Assembly (NCBI GenBank): GCA_964501415.1
Contig: CAZCSL010000013.1
Coordinates: 1 to 36,336 of the forward strand
Source of the DNA: B1SED10-225 sp964501415
Lineage (GTDB): Bacteria > Bacillota_I > Bacilli_A > Izemoplasmatales > Izemoplasmataceae
DNA: 36,336 nt
Direction: 5' to 3'
The position numbers and the translations under genes were made by a program. Positions within the stretch are counted from its first letter, which is position 1. Every line of letters begins with the position of its first letter. Under the pieces are notes generated by a model. It saw only the letters and a program-made list of their open reading frames with translations. It was not told the origin of the DNA and ran no database searches. Positions 24,067 to 30,948 of the stretch are shown here, piece after piece.

Positions 24067-24300
24067 ATGATAACCGTTAAACTATACGCATATTTGCGTG
24101 ATAACCGTGGAAAAGAAGTGAAGATTGAGTACCGTGAAGGCTTAACCATTCGTGATATTGCGGAAGAACTTGAACTTGATTTAGCCGATGTTTCCATTGT
24201 CATTTGTGACGGAAAAGACGATCTTCCCAGTCGCATGAAAGACGTTAAAGTCAAAGAAGATTCCCTCGTTCACTTTTTCCCACCTGTTGCAGGAGGGTAA
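24067..24300 (+). CDS. moaD: MoaD-like ubiquitin-fold sulfur carrier
   Basis: Seventy-seven residues with a ubiquitin-like (beta-grasp) pattern and the diagnostic C-terminus PPVAGG. The terminal glycine would be adenylylated and thiocarboxylated to deliver sulfur to precursor Z for molybdopterin. ATG 24067 has AGGTG upstream. Its last glycine codons form the ribosome binding site of the following E1-like gene. It is annotated as MoaD from context; a ThiS-like carrier or a dedicated partner of the AOR maturation system cannot be excluded. MoaE, the normal partner of MoaD in molybdopterin synthase, is not in the window. Confidence 0.85.
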   Translation: MITVKLYAYLRDNRGKEVKIEYREGLTIRDIAEELELDLADVSIVICDGKDDLPSRMKDVKVKEDSLVHFFPPVAGG

Positions 24301-24301
24301 C

Positions 24302-24982
24302 ATGTTTTCTGAGAATGAGAAATTATTAGGAAAAGCCCATGGAGATAAAATTAAAACGCATAGTATCCTTATCGTTGGATTAGGTGGATTAGGCGGTTTT
24401 ATCGCCAATGCTTTAGTACGTCTTGGGGCAAGGCATCTGGTTTTAGTCGATAACGATGTGTTCGAAGAAAGCAATCTAAATCGTCAACTTTTCTCTCATC
24501 AAGACGCATTAAATCAACCCAAAGTAAAGGTTGTTAAAGAAGAACTATTGAAGATCAATCCTCAATGTCAAATAGATGCGTTTATCAACCGAATTGAAGA
24601 TATCGAAAATGAACCACTTATTGAGAAGGCAACGGTGGTTTTCGATGCGGTAGATTCAATTCAAGTACGCCTTTGGATAGAAAGATTTGCCTCTAAGAAG
24701 AAAATCCCTCTCGTTCACGGTGCTCTTGGTGGTTGGTATGGGGAAATTGCTTTTATTGAACCAGGCGTCAAGATGTTAGAAATGCTTTATGGAAAGAAAA
24801 AACAAGGTATTGAAAAAGATTTAGGCAGCCCAACATTCACACCACCAATTGTGGCTAACATGATGGTCACTGAATTTATCAAATGGCTCCACGATGATGA
24901 AGAATTACTACGTAATAGACTATTGATAATCGACCTTAAAAATCACAGCTATCAAGTGGTATTCGACTTGGCAAAAAAATAG
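24302..24982 (+). CDS. E1-like (ThiF/MoeB/HesA-family) carrier-protein adenylyltransferase
   Basis: Activates the MoaD-like C-terminus by adenylylation, 226 aa. The Rossmann ATP-binding loop is ILIVGLGGLGG, followed by the acidic strand VLVDND, the arginine finger region ESNLNRQL, the lysine-containing KVKVVKE and the conserved VVFDAVDS. It has only one cysteine (in NPQCQ), so both CxxC zinc pairs of typical MoeB and ThiF are missing, as is any obvious catalytic cysteine. The start was set at ATG 24302 after GGAGG; the frame opens at a TTG at 24287 inside moaD. The closest type is the short MoeB/ThiF homologues found beside AOR genes. Confidence 0.87.
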   Translation: MFSENEKLLGKAHGDKIKTHSILIVGLGGLGGFIANALVRLGARHLVLVDNDVFEESNLNRQLFSHQDALNQPKVKVVKEELLKINPQCQIDAFINRIEDIENEPLIEKATVVFDAVDSIQVRLWIERFASKKKIPLVHGALGGWYGEIAFIEPGVKMLEMLYGKKKQGIEKDLGSPTFTPPIVANMMVTEFIKWLHDDEELLRNRLLIIDLKNHSYQVVFDLAKK

Positions 24983-25007
24983 GAGCACAATGTGTGCTCC
25001 CTTTTTT
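24982..25007. terminator. Bidirectional terminator between AOR operon and mogA
   Basis: GGAGCACA (24982-24989) pairs with TGTGCTCC (24993-25000). A T run follows on the plus strand (25002-25007), and seven T follow on the minus strand (24979-24973). It serves both convergent units. Confidence 0.9.
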
Positions 25008-25494
25008 ATTCCCCACAATCGGTATCTAAATGTTTAAGTATTTTAAGGCCGTGATCAAGGACGTTATCCAAACAAGCCAAGTTTTCTTTTACCGCTTTTA
25101 AACTACCAGGCAGATTTATGATCAAGGTCCGGTTACGAATGCCCGATACTCCTCGAGATAGATAGGCTTTTTTCGTTACTTTATAACTTTCATAACGCAA
25201 CATTTCACCAATGCCTGGAATCTCACGAAATATTACTTTTTTTGTGGCCTCGGGGGTATTGTCTCGTGGTGAAAACCCTGTTCCGCCCGTGGTTATAATC
25301 AAATCAACGTTTTCATGGTCTGCATATTTTATAAGTGCATTTTCTATCGTCTTTAAGTCATCGCTAATAATGGTTTGGTCAATTATGTAAAAATTTAGGT
25401 TTTTTAAGAATTCTTTAATGTAAGGCCCTGATGTATCAATGCGTTTGCCTTTCGCGCCTTTATCACTACATGTAATTACCGCAGCTTTAAACAT
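25006..25494 (-). CDS. mogA: Molybdopterin adenylyltransferase (MogA/MoaB family)
   Basis: Activates molybdopterin with ATP so that MoeA can insert metal, 162 aa. MoCF_biosynth motifs are AVITCSDKG at the N-terminus, LIITTGGTGFSPRDNTPEAT (the pterin- and nucleotide-binding loop) and NLPGSLKAV near the C-terminus. The frame opens at 25563, but AGGAGGT six bases before ATG 25494 marks the start. It converges on the AOR operon and supplies the step between molybdopterin and MoeA. In prokaryotes MoaB-type proteins do the same reaction, so the exact name is open. Confidence 0.92.
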   Translation of the reverse strand: MFKAAVITCSDKGAKGKRIDTSGPYIKEFLKNLNFYIIDQTIISDDLKTIENALIKYADHENVDLIITTGGTGFSPRDNTPEATKKVIFREIPGIGEMLRYESYKVTKKAYLSRGVSGIRNRTLIINLPGSLKAVKENLACLDNVLDHGLKILKHLDTDCGE

Positions 25495-25606
25495 GTAAAC
25501 ACCTCCTAAGTTTAGTATAGCATTATTGAGACAAAAGTGTGAATCACTTAAATAATTATTCAACTTTTAAAGTCAAATAGCAGTTTTTAAATAATTTCGG
25601 TGAAAC

Positions 25607-25635
25607 TTGTTTGTTTTTTTAATAACCATTATAAT
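25607..25635 (+). promoter_or_regulatory. Predicted promoter of the diguanylate cyclase gene
   Basis: TTGTTT (25607-25612), 17-bp spacer, consensus TATAAT (25630-25635), about 70 bases before the start codon. Confidence 0.55.
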
Positions 25636-25706
25636 GAGTAAAAGAAACATTATTAGAGATTAGGAACTATTAGTTATTTTGGATTTTTAGTTGGGAGGCT
25701 TATTAC

Positions 25707-26858
25707 ATGCTAAGTAGTATACGGTCATGGATCAAAAAGGCTAAAGTACGAAATGATAAAGTTGTCAAAGAAACAACATTATTGAATGTACAACGGTTTT
25801 TTCTTATTGGCTTAATTGCCGCACCAGTAAGTCTAGCACATATTATCGTGTTTTGGTTTACCGATAGTGATACTACCAATGAAGCCTTATGGCGAACAAG
25901 TATTATTATAGCCCATCTTTTGTTGATGTCTTTAATGCTTTTAGTGATGTGGCTTGGTCGTGTTTTAAACAAGCGTGCGGATTATCAACCAATTTTTAAA
26001 ATTTATCATCTTGGCTTAATGATTATGGTATTTGCTTTTGGTATCGCGATTACAGCTATTGATCAGCTTATTTTTACCAATGTTACACCGTTTATTATCG
26101 CGAGTTTGGTATGTGGGATTGTCTTTTATACAAGACCGCGCGATTCAATCATAATCTATACCTTGGGTGTAATAGTTTTTGTTATAGTGATGGGTATAAT
26201 AATAACGGATGGTAGTGTGCGTCTTTCAAATCAGGTTAATGGTTTAACAATTGGGGCACTTGGGATGTTTTTATCGTTAATTCAATGGCAAAGAAAAGTC
26301 ATAAATATCGAACAAGCGCAAATGATTGAACACCAACAAAACGAACTTAAAGAAAGTAATGAAAGACTTAATTATTTGGCTAGTCATGACTTACTGACAG
26401 GTTTATTGAACCGCGAGTCTTTCACACGTAAAGTAGAAGAAGAAATTAAGCAAAATCAGATAGGATGTTTAATGTTTCTCGATATAGATTTTTTCAAAAA
26501 AATCAACGACACCTATGGTCATCCCGTAGGAGATACGTTATTGCGTAATATCGCTCAGGATTTTAAAAAATTGATTCCCAATAACGGCATTATCTGTCGG
26601 TGGGGCGGCGATGAATTTTTGGTTTATTTACCGAATACTTCACTAGATAAAGGTACAAAAATTGGCAATGTGATACGAACGAAAATTAGTGAAAAACAGT
26701 ATAAACTAAAAGAAAACTCACTTTATATCACCATTTCATGTGGTATTACAAGTGTAAATAACACCGTGAAGGATAGTTTTCATCTAGCGTATGAACGCGC
26801 CGATCAAGCCCTTTATCAAGCAAAAGAAAAAGGTAAAAACGGGCTTGAAAAAAGATAG
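25707..26858 (+). CDS. Membrane diguanylate cyclase (GGDEF domain)
   Basis: Makes the second messenger cyclic di-GMP from two GTP. It has 383 aa. The N-terminal about 195 residues hold roughly six hydrophobic segments of a sensor-like membrane domain. A short coiled-coil-like linker (EHQQNELKESNERLNYL) leads to the GGDEF domain. DLLTGLLNRESF, FLDIDFFKKIND and the intact GGDEF at residues 300-304 are all seen, so it should be active. The usual RxxD inhibitory site just upstream of GGDEF is absent (KLIPNNG occupies that place), which suggests no product feedback. GGGAGG precedes ATG 25707. No EAL or PilZ partner is visible. Confidence 0.93.
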   Translation: MLSSIRSWIKKAKVRNDKVVKETTLLNVQRFFLIGLIAAPVSLAHIIVFWFTDSDTTNEALWRTSIIIAHLLLMSLMLLVMWLGRVLNKRADYQPIFKIYHLGLMIMVFAFGIAITAIDQLIFTNVTPFIIASLVCGIVFYTRPRDSIIIYTLGVIVFVIVMGIIITDGSVRLSNQVNGLTIGALGMFLSLIQWQRKVINIEQAQMIEHQQNELKESNERLNYLASHDLLTGLLNRESFTRKVEEEIKQNQIGCLMFLDIDFFKKINDTYGHPVGDTLLRNIAQDFKKLIPNNGIICRWGGDEFLVYLPNTSLDKGTKIGNVIRTKISEKQYKLKENSLYITISCGITSVNNTVKDSFHLAYERADQALYQAKEKGKNGLEKR

Positions 26859-26955
26859 TCTTTCAAAGTATTGGATGACGAAGCGTTTAGTTTAAAAGCT
26901 ATCACTATTACCAAAGTCTAATGACTATCTAGTTAAACGGGAAAGGATTTTTCAC

Positions 26956-27834
26956 ATGTTAAAGATGCACACCAAGGATAATTTGATTAAAACTTATTAT
27001 GCAAGCACAAGAAAATGGCGCAAGATTTTTCGCTTTACTAGTTTCATATCGGCGATTGTCACGGCTTTTTTGTTGTTGGATTTATTAGAAGTAATCACTT
27101 TGTTTCCTGAGGTTAACCAAACCATACTTGTTATTTTGCTAAGTATTTTTTCTAGTTTGTTTTTGCTCGCCACAATACTTTATTTTTTCGGAATCTCTGA
27201 AAAACATTATTACCGAATTATACTCAAGGAAATCGTTGAACATTATGCCAAACAAAATGACCAAACGCTCACTTATGAGATAGAGCGTAAAGCCTTGGCA
27301 CCGGTTCATAAAGCACAAGGGATTTTCTCTAAACACTTATCGGTTACCGATCAATGCTTAATTAAAGGAAAATGGATGGGGGTTGCTTTTACAACCTACG
27401 ATACTCGCATGATTCAAAGTACCGGCCAAAACAGCCACCAGATATTTGGTGGGTTTTATACGGTTATTGATATTAACCCACCTTCACAGCTTCAAATTCG
27501 CTCTAAAAGTAGGCCACGAAAACAAGAACCAAAACTTGAAAAGATTGATTCAACACATAATCTAACGCTCTTTTTGGAAACTAAAAAGCAGCCCACACCC
27601 CAAATTAATAAACTGTTGAAGCAATTACAGAAGTACTATGAAGAAAACGATCTAAAAAGTGTATATCTTGCTTGGTTTCAAGATAAAGTTCATTTTGCGC
27701 ATGAGTTTAAAAACGTAAAAAGACGTTTCAAACTCTTGACCCACGAATCCATCGATCACATATACAAGCAGTTTGAAAAACACATGGCTATGCTTGAGAA
27801 GGTCATAGAAATGAGTGAAAAAGAGGATGCTTAA
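26956..27834 (+). CDS. Membrane protein resembling DUF3137
   Basis: Protein of 292 aa with two transmembrane segments at about residues 27-47 and 56-77, followed by a soluble C-terminal part of about 210 residues. A GIFSKHLSV segment, a FGGFYTVIDI strand and a C-terminal region beginning THNLTLFLETKK resemble the DUF3137 family of Mollicutes and Firmicutes; this match is by eye. The end is charged and probably helical. ATG 26956 has AAAGGA upstream. It follows the diguanylate cyclase by about 100 bases but has its own terminator at 27899; no partner suggests a function. Confidence 0.7.
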   Translation: MLKMHTKDNLIKTYYASTRKWRKIFRFTSFISAIVTAFLLLDLLEVITLFPEVNQTILVILLSIFSSLFLLATILYFFGISEKHYYRIILKEIVEHYAKQNDQTLTYEIERKALAPVHKAQGIFSKHLSVTDQCLIKGKWMGVAFTTYDTRMIQSTGQNSHQIFGGFYTVIDINPPSQLQIRSKSRPRKQEPKLEKIDSTHNLTLFLETKKQPTPQINKLLKQLQKYYEENDLKSVYLAWFQDKVHFAHEFKNVKRRFKLLTHESIDHIYKQFEKHMAMLEKVIEMSEKEDA

Positions 27835-27898
27835 TGAATCACCGTAGACTCGTTATCACATGATTTTTTCATATCTTGATAAGCTATTCAACATAATT

Positions 27899-27924
27899 AG
27901 ACAAGAATAACCTTGTCTTTTTTT
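27899..27924 (+). terminator. Intrinsic terminator
   Basis: AGACAAG (27899-27905) pairs with CTTGTCT (27912-27918), followed by a run of T to 27924. It closes the DUF3137-like gene. Confidence 0.85.
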
Positions 27925-27946
27925 AGGAGTCATGTTAAGCTATTAT

Positions 27947-27958
27947 TGACATATGTCA
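27947..27958. promoter_or_regulatory. Perfect palindrome upstream of the DUF134 gene
   Basis: TGACATATGTCA, a 12-bp perfect palindrome, lies 15 bases before the start codon and just after a -10-like TATTAT (27941-27946). Its position fits an operator for autoregulation by the helix-turn-helix protein encoded next; this is inference. Confidence 0.4.
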
Positions 27959-27973
27959 TTAATGGGGGAAAAT

Positions 27974-28684
27974 ATGGCAAGACCAAAACAAAAAAAGCAC
28001 GTTTGTTGTAAAAGAAAAGGATTGCTAATACGTTCAACGAGTGATGAGAACGAAGTCTTAACGTTATCACTTGAAGCGTTTGAAACGTTTCGCTTAATTG
28101 ATTATGAGCGTATGACACAACTTGAAGCTTCTAAAACTATGGGCGTTGCTCGAACAACGATTCAAGGCCTTTATCAAGAAGCAAGAAAGATTATCGCAAA
28201 AAGTTTAGTAGAAGACAAAATGGTTAAGATTAAGGGAGGAGATCATCTTATGCATGAAGAAAAGAAGTGTTGCCACCAACATGACAAAGTTGAAAAAGTG
28301 GCGGTTGTATTGAATGAACAAAGAGGTATTGAAGCTTATCATCAAGCAAGACAGTTTTTGCTTTGTACGGTTGAAGAGGGTAAATTGATTCGTCAAGACT
28401 TGATACAACCTGAAGGTGAAGAAAAGCAATTATGTCGAAGGTTTATGTTGTCTTTAGGTGTGAATTCTATCATAACTTCAAGTATGTCAAAAAATACTTT
28501 TGAAAAATATCAAAATTGTGATATTAAAGTGTATTATTCGGCATCAAGTTTAGATATGACCATTTCAAATTACTCAAATAAAAAATTACAGTCCATTGAA
28601 AACCATTTAGTGGATCTTGAGGAAGAATGCCACCAGCACGCACATGAGCACAAAGACCATGGATGTTGTCACGGCGCAAAATAA
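27974..28684 (+). CDS. DUF134 helix-turn-helix protein with NifX-like C-terminal domain and His/Cys-rich segments
   Basis: Putative metal-responsive DNA-binding regulator of 236 aa. Residues 1 to about 90 match the DUF134 pattern: MARPKQKKHVCCKR, LSLEAFETFRLIDYE and the helix-turn-helix GVARTTIQGLYQEARKII. A linker with HEEKKCCHQHD follows. Residues about 105-205 resemble the dinitrogenase Fe-Mo cofactor (NifX/NifB-C) domain. The tail is His/Cys rich (EECHQHAHEHKDHGCCH) and should bind metal. The frame opens at 27953, but GGGGG precedes ATG 27974 and DUF134 proteins begin MARP. The nearby tungsten locus makes a W/Mo or Fe-S link tempting but unproven. Monocistronic, with strong flanking terminators. 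Confidence 0.85.
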   Translation: MARPKQKKHVCCKRKGLLIRSTSDENEVLTLSLEAFETFRLIDYERMTQLEASKTMGVARTTIQGLYQEARKIIAKSLVEDKMVKIKGGDHLMHEEKKCCHQHDKVEKVAVVLNEQRGIEAYHQARQFLLCTVEEGKLIRQDLIQPEGEEKQLCRRFMLSLGVNSIITSSMSKNTFEKYQNCDIKVYYSASSLDMTISNYSNKKLQSIENHLVDLEEECHQHAHEHKDHGCCHGAK

Positions 28685-28719
28685 TTCAAAAACATGTAAT
28701 TAAATATATTTCATAGGAA

Positions 28720-28760
28720 AAAATCCGATGCACTGATAAATAATCAGTGCATCGGATTTT
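28720..28760. terminator. Bidirectional terminator with 17-bp perfect stem
   Basis: AAAATCCGATGCACTGA (28720-28736) pairs with its exact complement at 28744-28760 around a 7-nt loop. T-rich ends lie on both strands. It ends the DUF134 gene and faces the cupin remnant coming the other way. Confidence 0.88.
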
Positions 28761-28781
28761 ATGTTATATTGGATTTCTTGT

Positions 28782-28907
28782 TTAGGCACCTTGACCATAC
28801 ATCATGATAATGAATTCAAGACCTTCTTTATTCTCAGTATAAAATGAATGGGTCATACCTTTTGAAATGTGGTAAAAGGTTTCTATTTTGACTTGATACT
28901 TAATGCT
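28782..28907 (-). pseudogene. Remnant of a cupin-domain gene (C-terminal end only)
   Basis: Forty-one open codons ending in TAA, preceded in frame by TGA and without a usable start. The translation, including ETFYHISKGMTHSFYTENK and EFIIMMYGQGA, reads as the last strands of a small cupin, with the metal-site histidine in MTHSF. The rest of the domain is absent, and the interrupted pilin-like gene lies immediately upstream. It is best explained as a decayed gene cut by a deletion or insertion. Confidence 0.6.
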
Positions 28908-28920
28908 TCAATTTTAGTAG

Positions 28921-29685
28921 TTAATTGATGTTTAGAGAGTAAAATTCCACTTCCACACCAATCCAAGTTCTAAAGCCGGTAAAATTATTTGCAGGACTGA
29001 CGTTTGATTGAAATATAAAATCATCAAATAATAATTGTCCATCTATATAAACTGATAGAGATTTTGTCAAAGGTACATCTTCAATAACATTAACTTCTAA
29101 TGTTAGGGTGCGTGCTTCATTCCACCATGCTTCCCCTTCGGTGGTGTTCTTATCAGGTATAAAGCTGTTGCTATAATCAAAACGATGACTTTGAATCACG
29201 TTACCTTCAGATCCATTGGTTCTAGGCCTAATCACTACAGAACCCCGGCCATAACCCCGGTCAAATTGGACGATATATCCAGTATCACTAGTACCTAGTA
29301 CAGATGTATCAAACAATACACCGAAGCCACCATATGATCCTGGTTCTATTTTTCCCGTTGTGGTAATCGTATACTCACTTCTAGGATTATCGATAAATAG
29401 TAGTCCTGATCCGCTTTTAATAAAGTTGTCTGTTGAAGACCAAGACCCTGTTTGATTGAAGTTGCTTAAATCAAAGTTTTTAAACGAATAATTGGATTGG
29501 GTGCCACTCGCGGTTTCGCTTAAACTGTATAGCCAAAATTCATTGCTATCGTCCCAATAGATTTCTGCATTTCTTGATAGTGGCATAATAATGCGATCAA
29601 TATACCCATGATCAACCAAGACTTGCATCCGTTCTTCGTCGGTGTCTTTTCCCTCAAAATAGTCTTCGCTCAGTTGATTTGCCAT
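28921..29685 (-). CDS. Pilin-like protein, C-terminal part after an in-frame stop
   Basis: Open frame of 254 codons from an internal ATG. The first about 60 residues (LSEDYFEGKDTDEERMQVLV, then YIDRIIMP and EFWLYSL) look like the post-helix part of a Gram-positive pseudopilin. The remaining about 185 form a predicted beta-sandwich (GSGLLFIDN, GGFGVLFDTSV, IVQFDRGYGRGSVVIRP, SVYIDGQLLFDDF) resembling LamG or glycan-binding sheets. There is no signal peptide or ribosome binding site at this ATG. The frame continues upstream through one TAA (29689-29691) into a perfect prepilin N-terminus, so this is probably the broken 3' part of a single gene of about 310 codons. Read-through or a sequencing error are alternatives. 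Confidence 0.6.
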   Translation of the reverse strand: MANQLSEDYFEGKDTDEERMQVLVDHGYIDRIIMPLSRNAEIYWDDSNEFWLYSLSETASGTQSNYSFKNFDLSNFNQTGSWSSTDNFIKSGSGLLFIDNPRSEYTITTTGKIEPGSYGGFGVLFDTSVLGTSDTGYIVQFDRGYGRGSVVIRPRTNGSEGNVIQSHRFDYSNSFIPDKNTTEGEAWWNEARTLTLEVNVIEDVPLTKSLSVYIDGQLLFDDFIFQSNVSPANNFTGFRTWIGVEVEFYSLNIN

Positions 29686-29688
29686 ACC

Positions 29689-29853
29689 TTAGAAATAGGT
29701 TGCTTTATTTAAAGCTCTAACATTTGCTAAGTCGGCTTCTATGCGATTATTCTCCACAATTCTACCAGTGGCTGGTACCGCTATGGCTGATACAACCCCT
29801 ATAATTACAATAACAATTAGTAATTCGACAAGCGTTACACCTTTTTGATTCAT
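29689..29853 (-). pseudogene. Prepilin-type N-terminus ending at a premature stop
   Basis: Fifty-four codons from ATG 29853, preceded by AGAGGTG. The sequence begins MNQKGVTLVELLIVIV: a type IV prepilin cleavage/methylation site (Gly5 cut, Glu at +5 of the mature chain) and the hydrophobic N-terminal helix, continuing to RIEADLANVRALNKATYF and then TAA. The same frame resumes directly with GMANQLSEDYF, as expected for an intact pseudopilin, so one nonsense mutation appears to split the gene. No prepilin peptidase, ATPase or other pilus gene is in the window. Confidence 0.7.
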
Positions 29854-30039
29854 AAGAACACCTCTTATAGGTTATATTGGGTTAGTATATGGTTTATAAA
29901 GAAATTATACATCAATATTCAATGTAAATCGATGCCATTCGTGTATTTTGTGGCTTTAAATTGTTAGAAAAACAAGTTTTAGCATATATCAAAGGCAAAA
30001 ATCGCTTTTTTTATTGCATAAAGACTGGATGTAAAAGGA

Positions 30040-30705
30040 TTAATTTTTTTTGATACAAAGATACATTCGATTGTAGTGATCATCTGTAAAATAGATCTTT
30101 GTTTGTTTATAGAGGTTGTAATCGTTAGAAAGCTTATCTAACCAAAAGTCATCCGTTTTGTTTAATAGATATAGTCCGCTTGATTCTAAATATAAATCCT
30201 TATCTAGATGTTCAAGCTTTAAATCTGTAATGGTTTCTTTGTCAAAATAAGGGTTTAGTTTGATTAACAGCTTACCTTCTTTTTTTAGCATTCTAGTGGT
30301 TTTTTCTAAGACGTGCATAGCATCATTGAGTTGCATGTTGTCTAGCACGTTTGAAAGTATGACTGCATCAAAGGTTTCATTGTTAAAGCGTTTCAAACTA
30401 GAACCATCTCCGACTTCAAAATAGCCTGTTTCAAGTTGGTTCAACTCAAATAACTCCTTGGCCAGTGTAACCGCGCCCAAAGAGACATCGATGCCATAAT
30501 AATGGCCCTTTGTTCGTTTGGCTAGATAAGCAAGCATAGCACCGCTTCCTGAGCCAAAATCAAGTACTTTGGATGAAGGTTCACTAAGCCAATCAAGGGC
30601 ATCATCAAGTAAAGGATAGCCACTTTTTTCACTGTCTAATTTACGAATCTTTGCTTGATTAAAAACCTCATCCCAGTAATCTTTAGTTTTTTTATAATTT
30701 GTCAT
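30040..30705 (-). CDS. Class I SAM-dependent methyltransferase
   Basis: Rossmann-fold methyltransferase of 221 aa, cytoplasmic. Motif I is VLDFGSGSGAML near residue 53, followed by the acidic strand YYGIDVS, the FDAVILSNVLDNM motif (typical of the Methyltransf_11/25 group) and LLIKLNPYF. The substrate cannot be told. The frame opens at 30750, but GGAGG five bases before ATG 30705 (MTNYKKTKDYW) fixes the start. Single gene divergent from the ABC exporter pair. Confidence 0.88.
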   Translation of the reverse strand: MTNYKKTKDYWDEVFNQAKIRKLDSEKSGYPLLDDALDWLSEPSSKVLDFGSGSGAMLAYLAKRTKGHYYGIDVSLGAVTLAKELFELNQLETGYFEVGDGSSLKRFNNETFDAVILSNVLDNMQLNDAMHVLEKTTRMLKKEGKLLIKLNPYFDKETITDLKLEHLDKDLYLESSGLYLLNKTDDFWLDKLSNDYNLYKQTKIYFTDDHYNRMYLCIKKN

Positions 30706-30908
30706 GTTAGCCTCCACGCTATGTTTTACATCTATTTTAGCAAAAAGCATCGGATTGTTAAATCTATTATTATGATATGGATAGTACTATTTTTTCCATA
30801 CGATTTGAAGTTGTATTTTTCATGCATGAAGAAGTGCTATAAACAAAGGTGAAAAAAACTAAAGACTAACTGAATATTTAATAATTTGGCACAACGAAGG
30901 CTTTGACG

Positions 30909-30917
30909 TGATATAAT
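30909..30917 (+). promoter_or_regulatory. Extended -10 promoter of the ABC exporter operon
   Basis: TGATATAAT: TG at 30909-30910, one base, then consensus TATAAT (30912-30917). The only -35-like hexamer, TTGGCA (30886-30891), is 20 bp away, so the TG extension probably matters. It is about 25 bases before the ribosome binding site. Confidence 0.6.
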
Positions 30918-30948
30918 GGATATGATTGTTTTTGCCAAGGAGGTCGTT

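Noticed and set aside
29904..29909. TATAAT on the minus strand as promoter of the pilin-like gene
   Set aside because: No acceptable -35 at normal spacing; left out as a called promoter.
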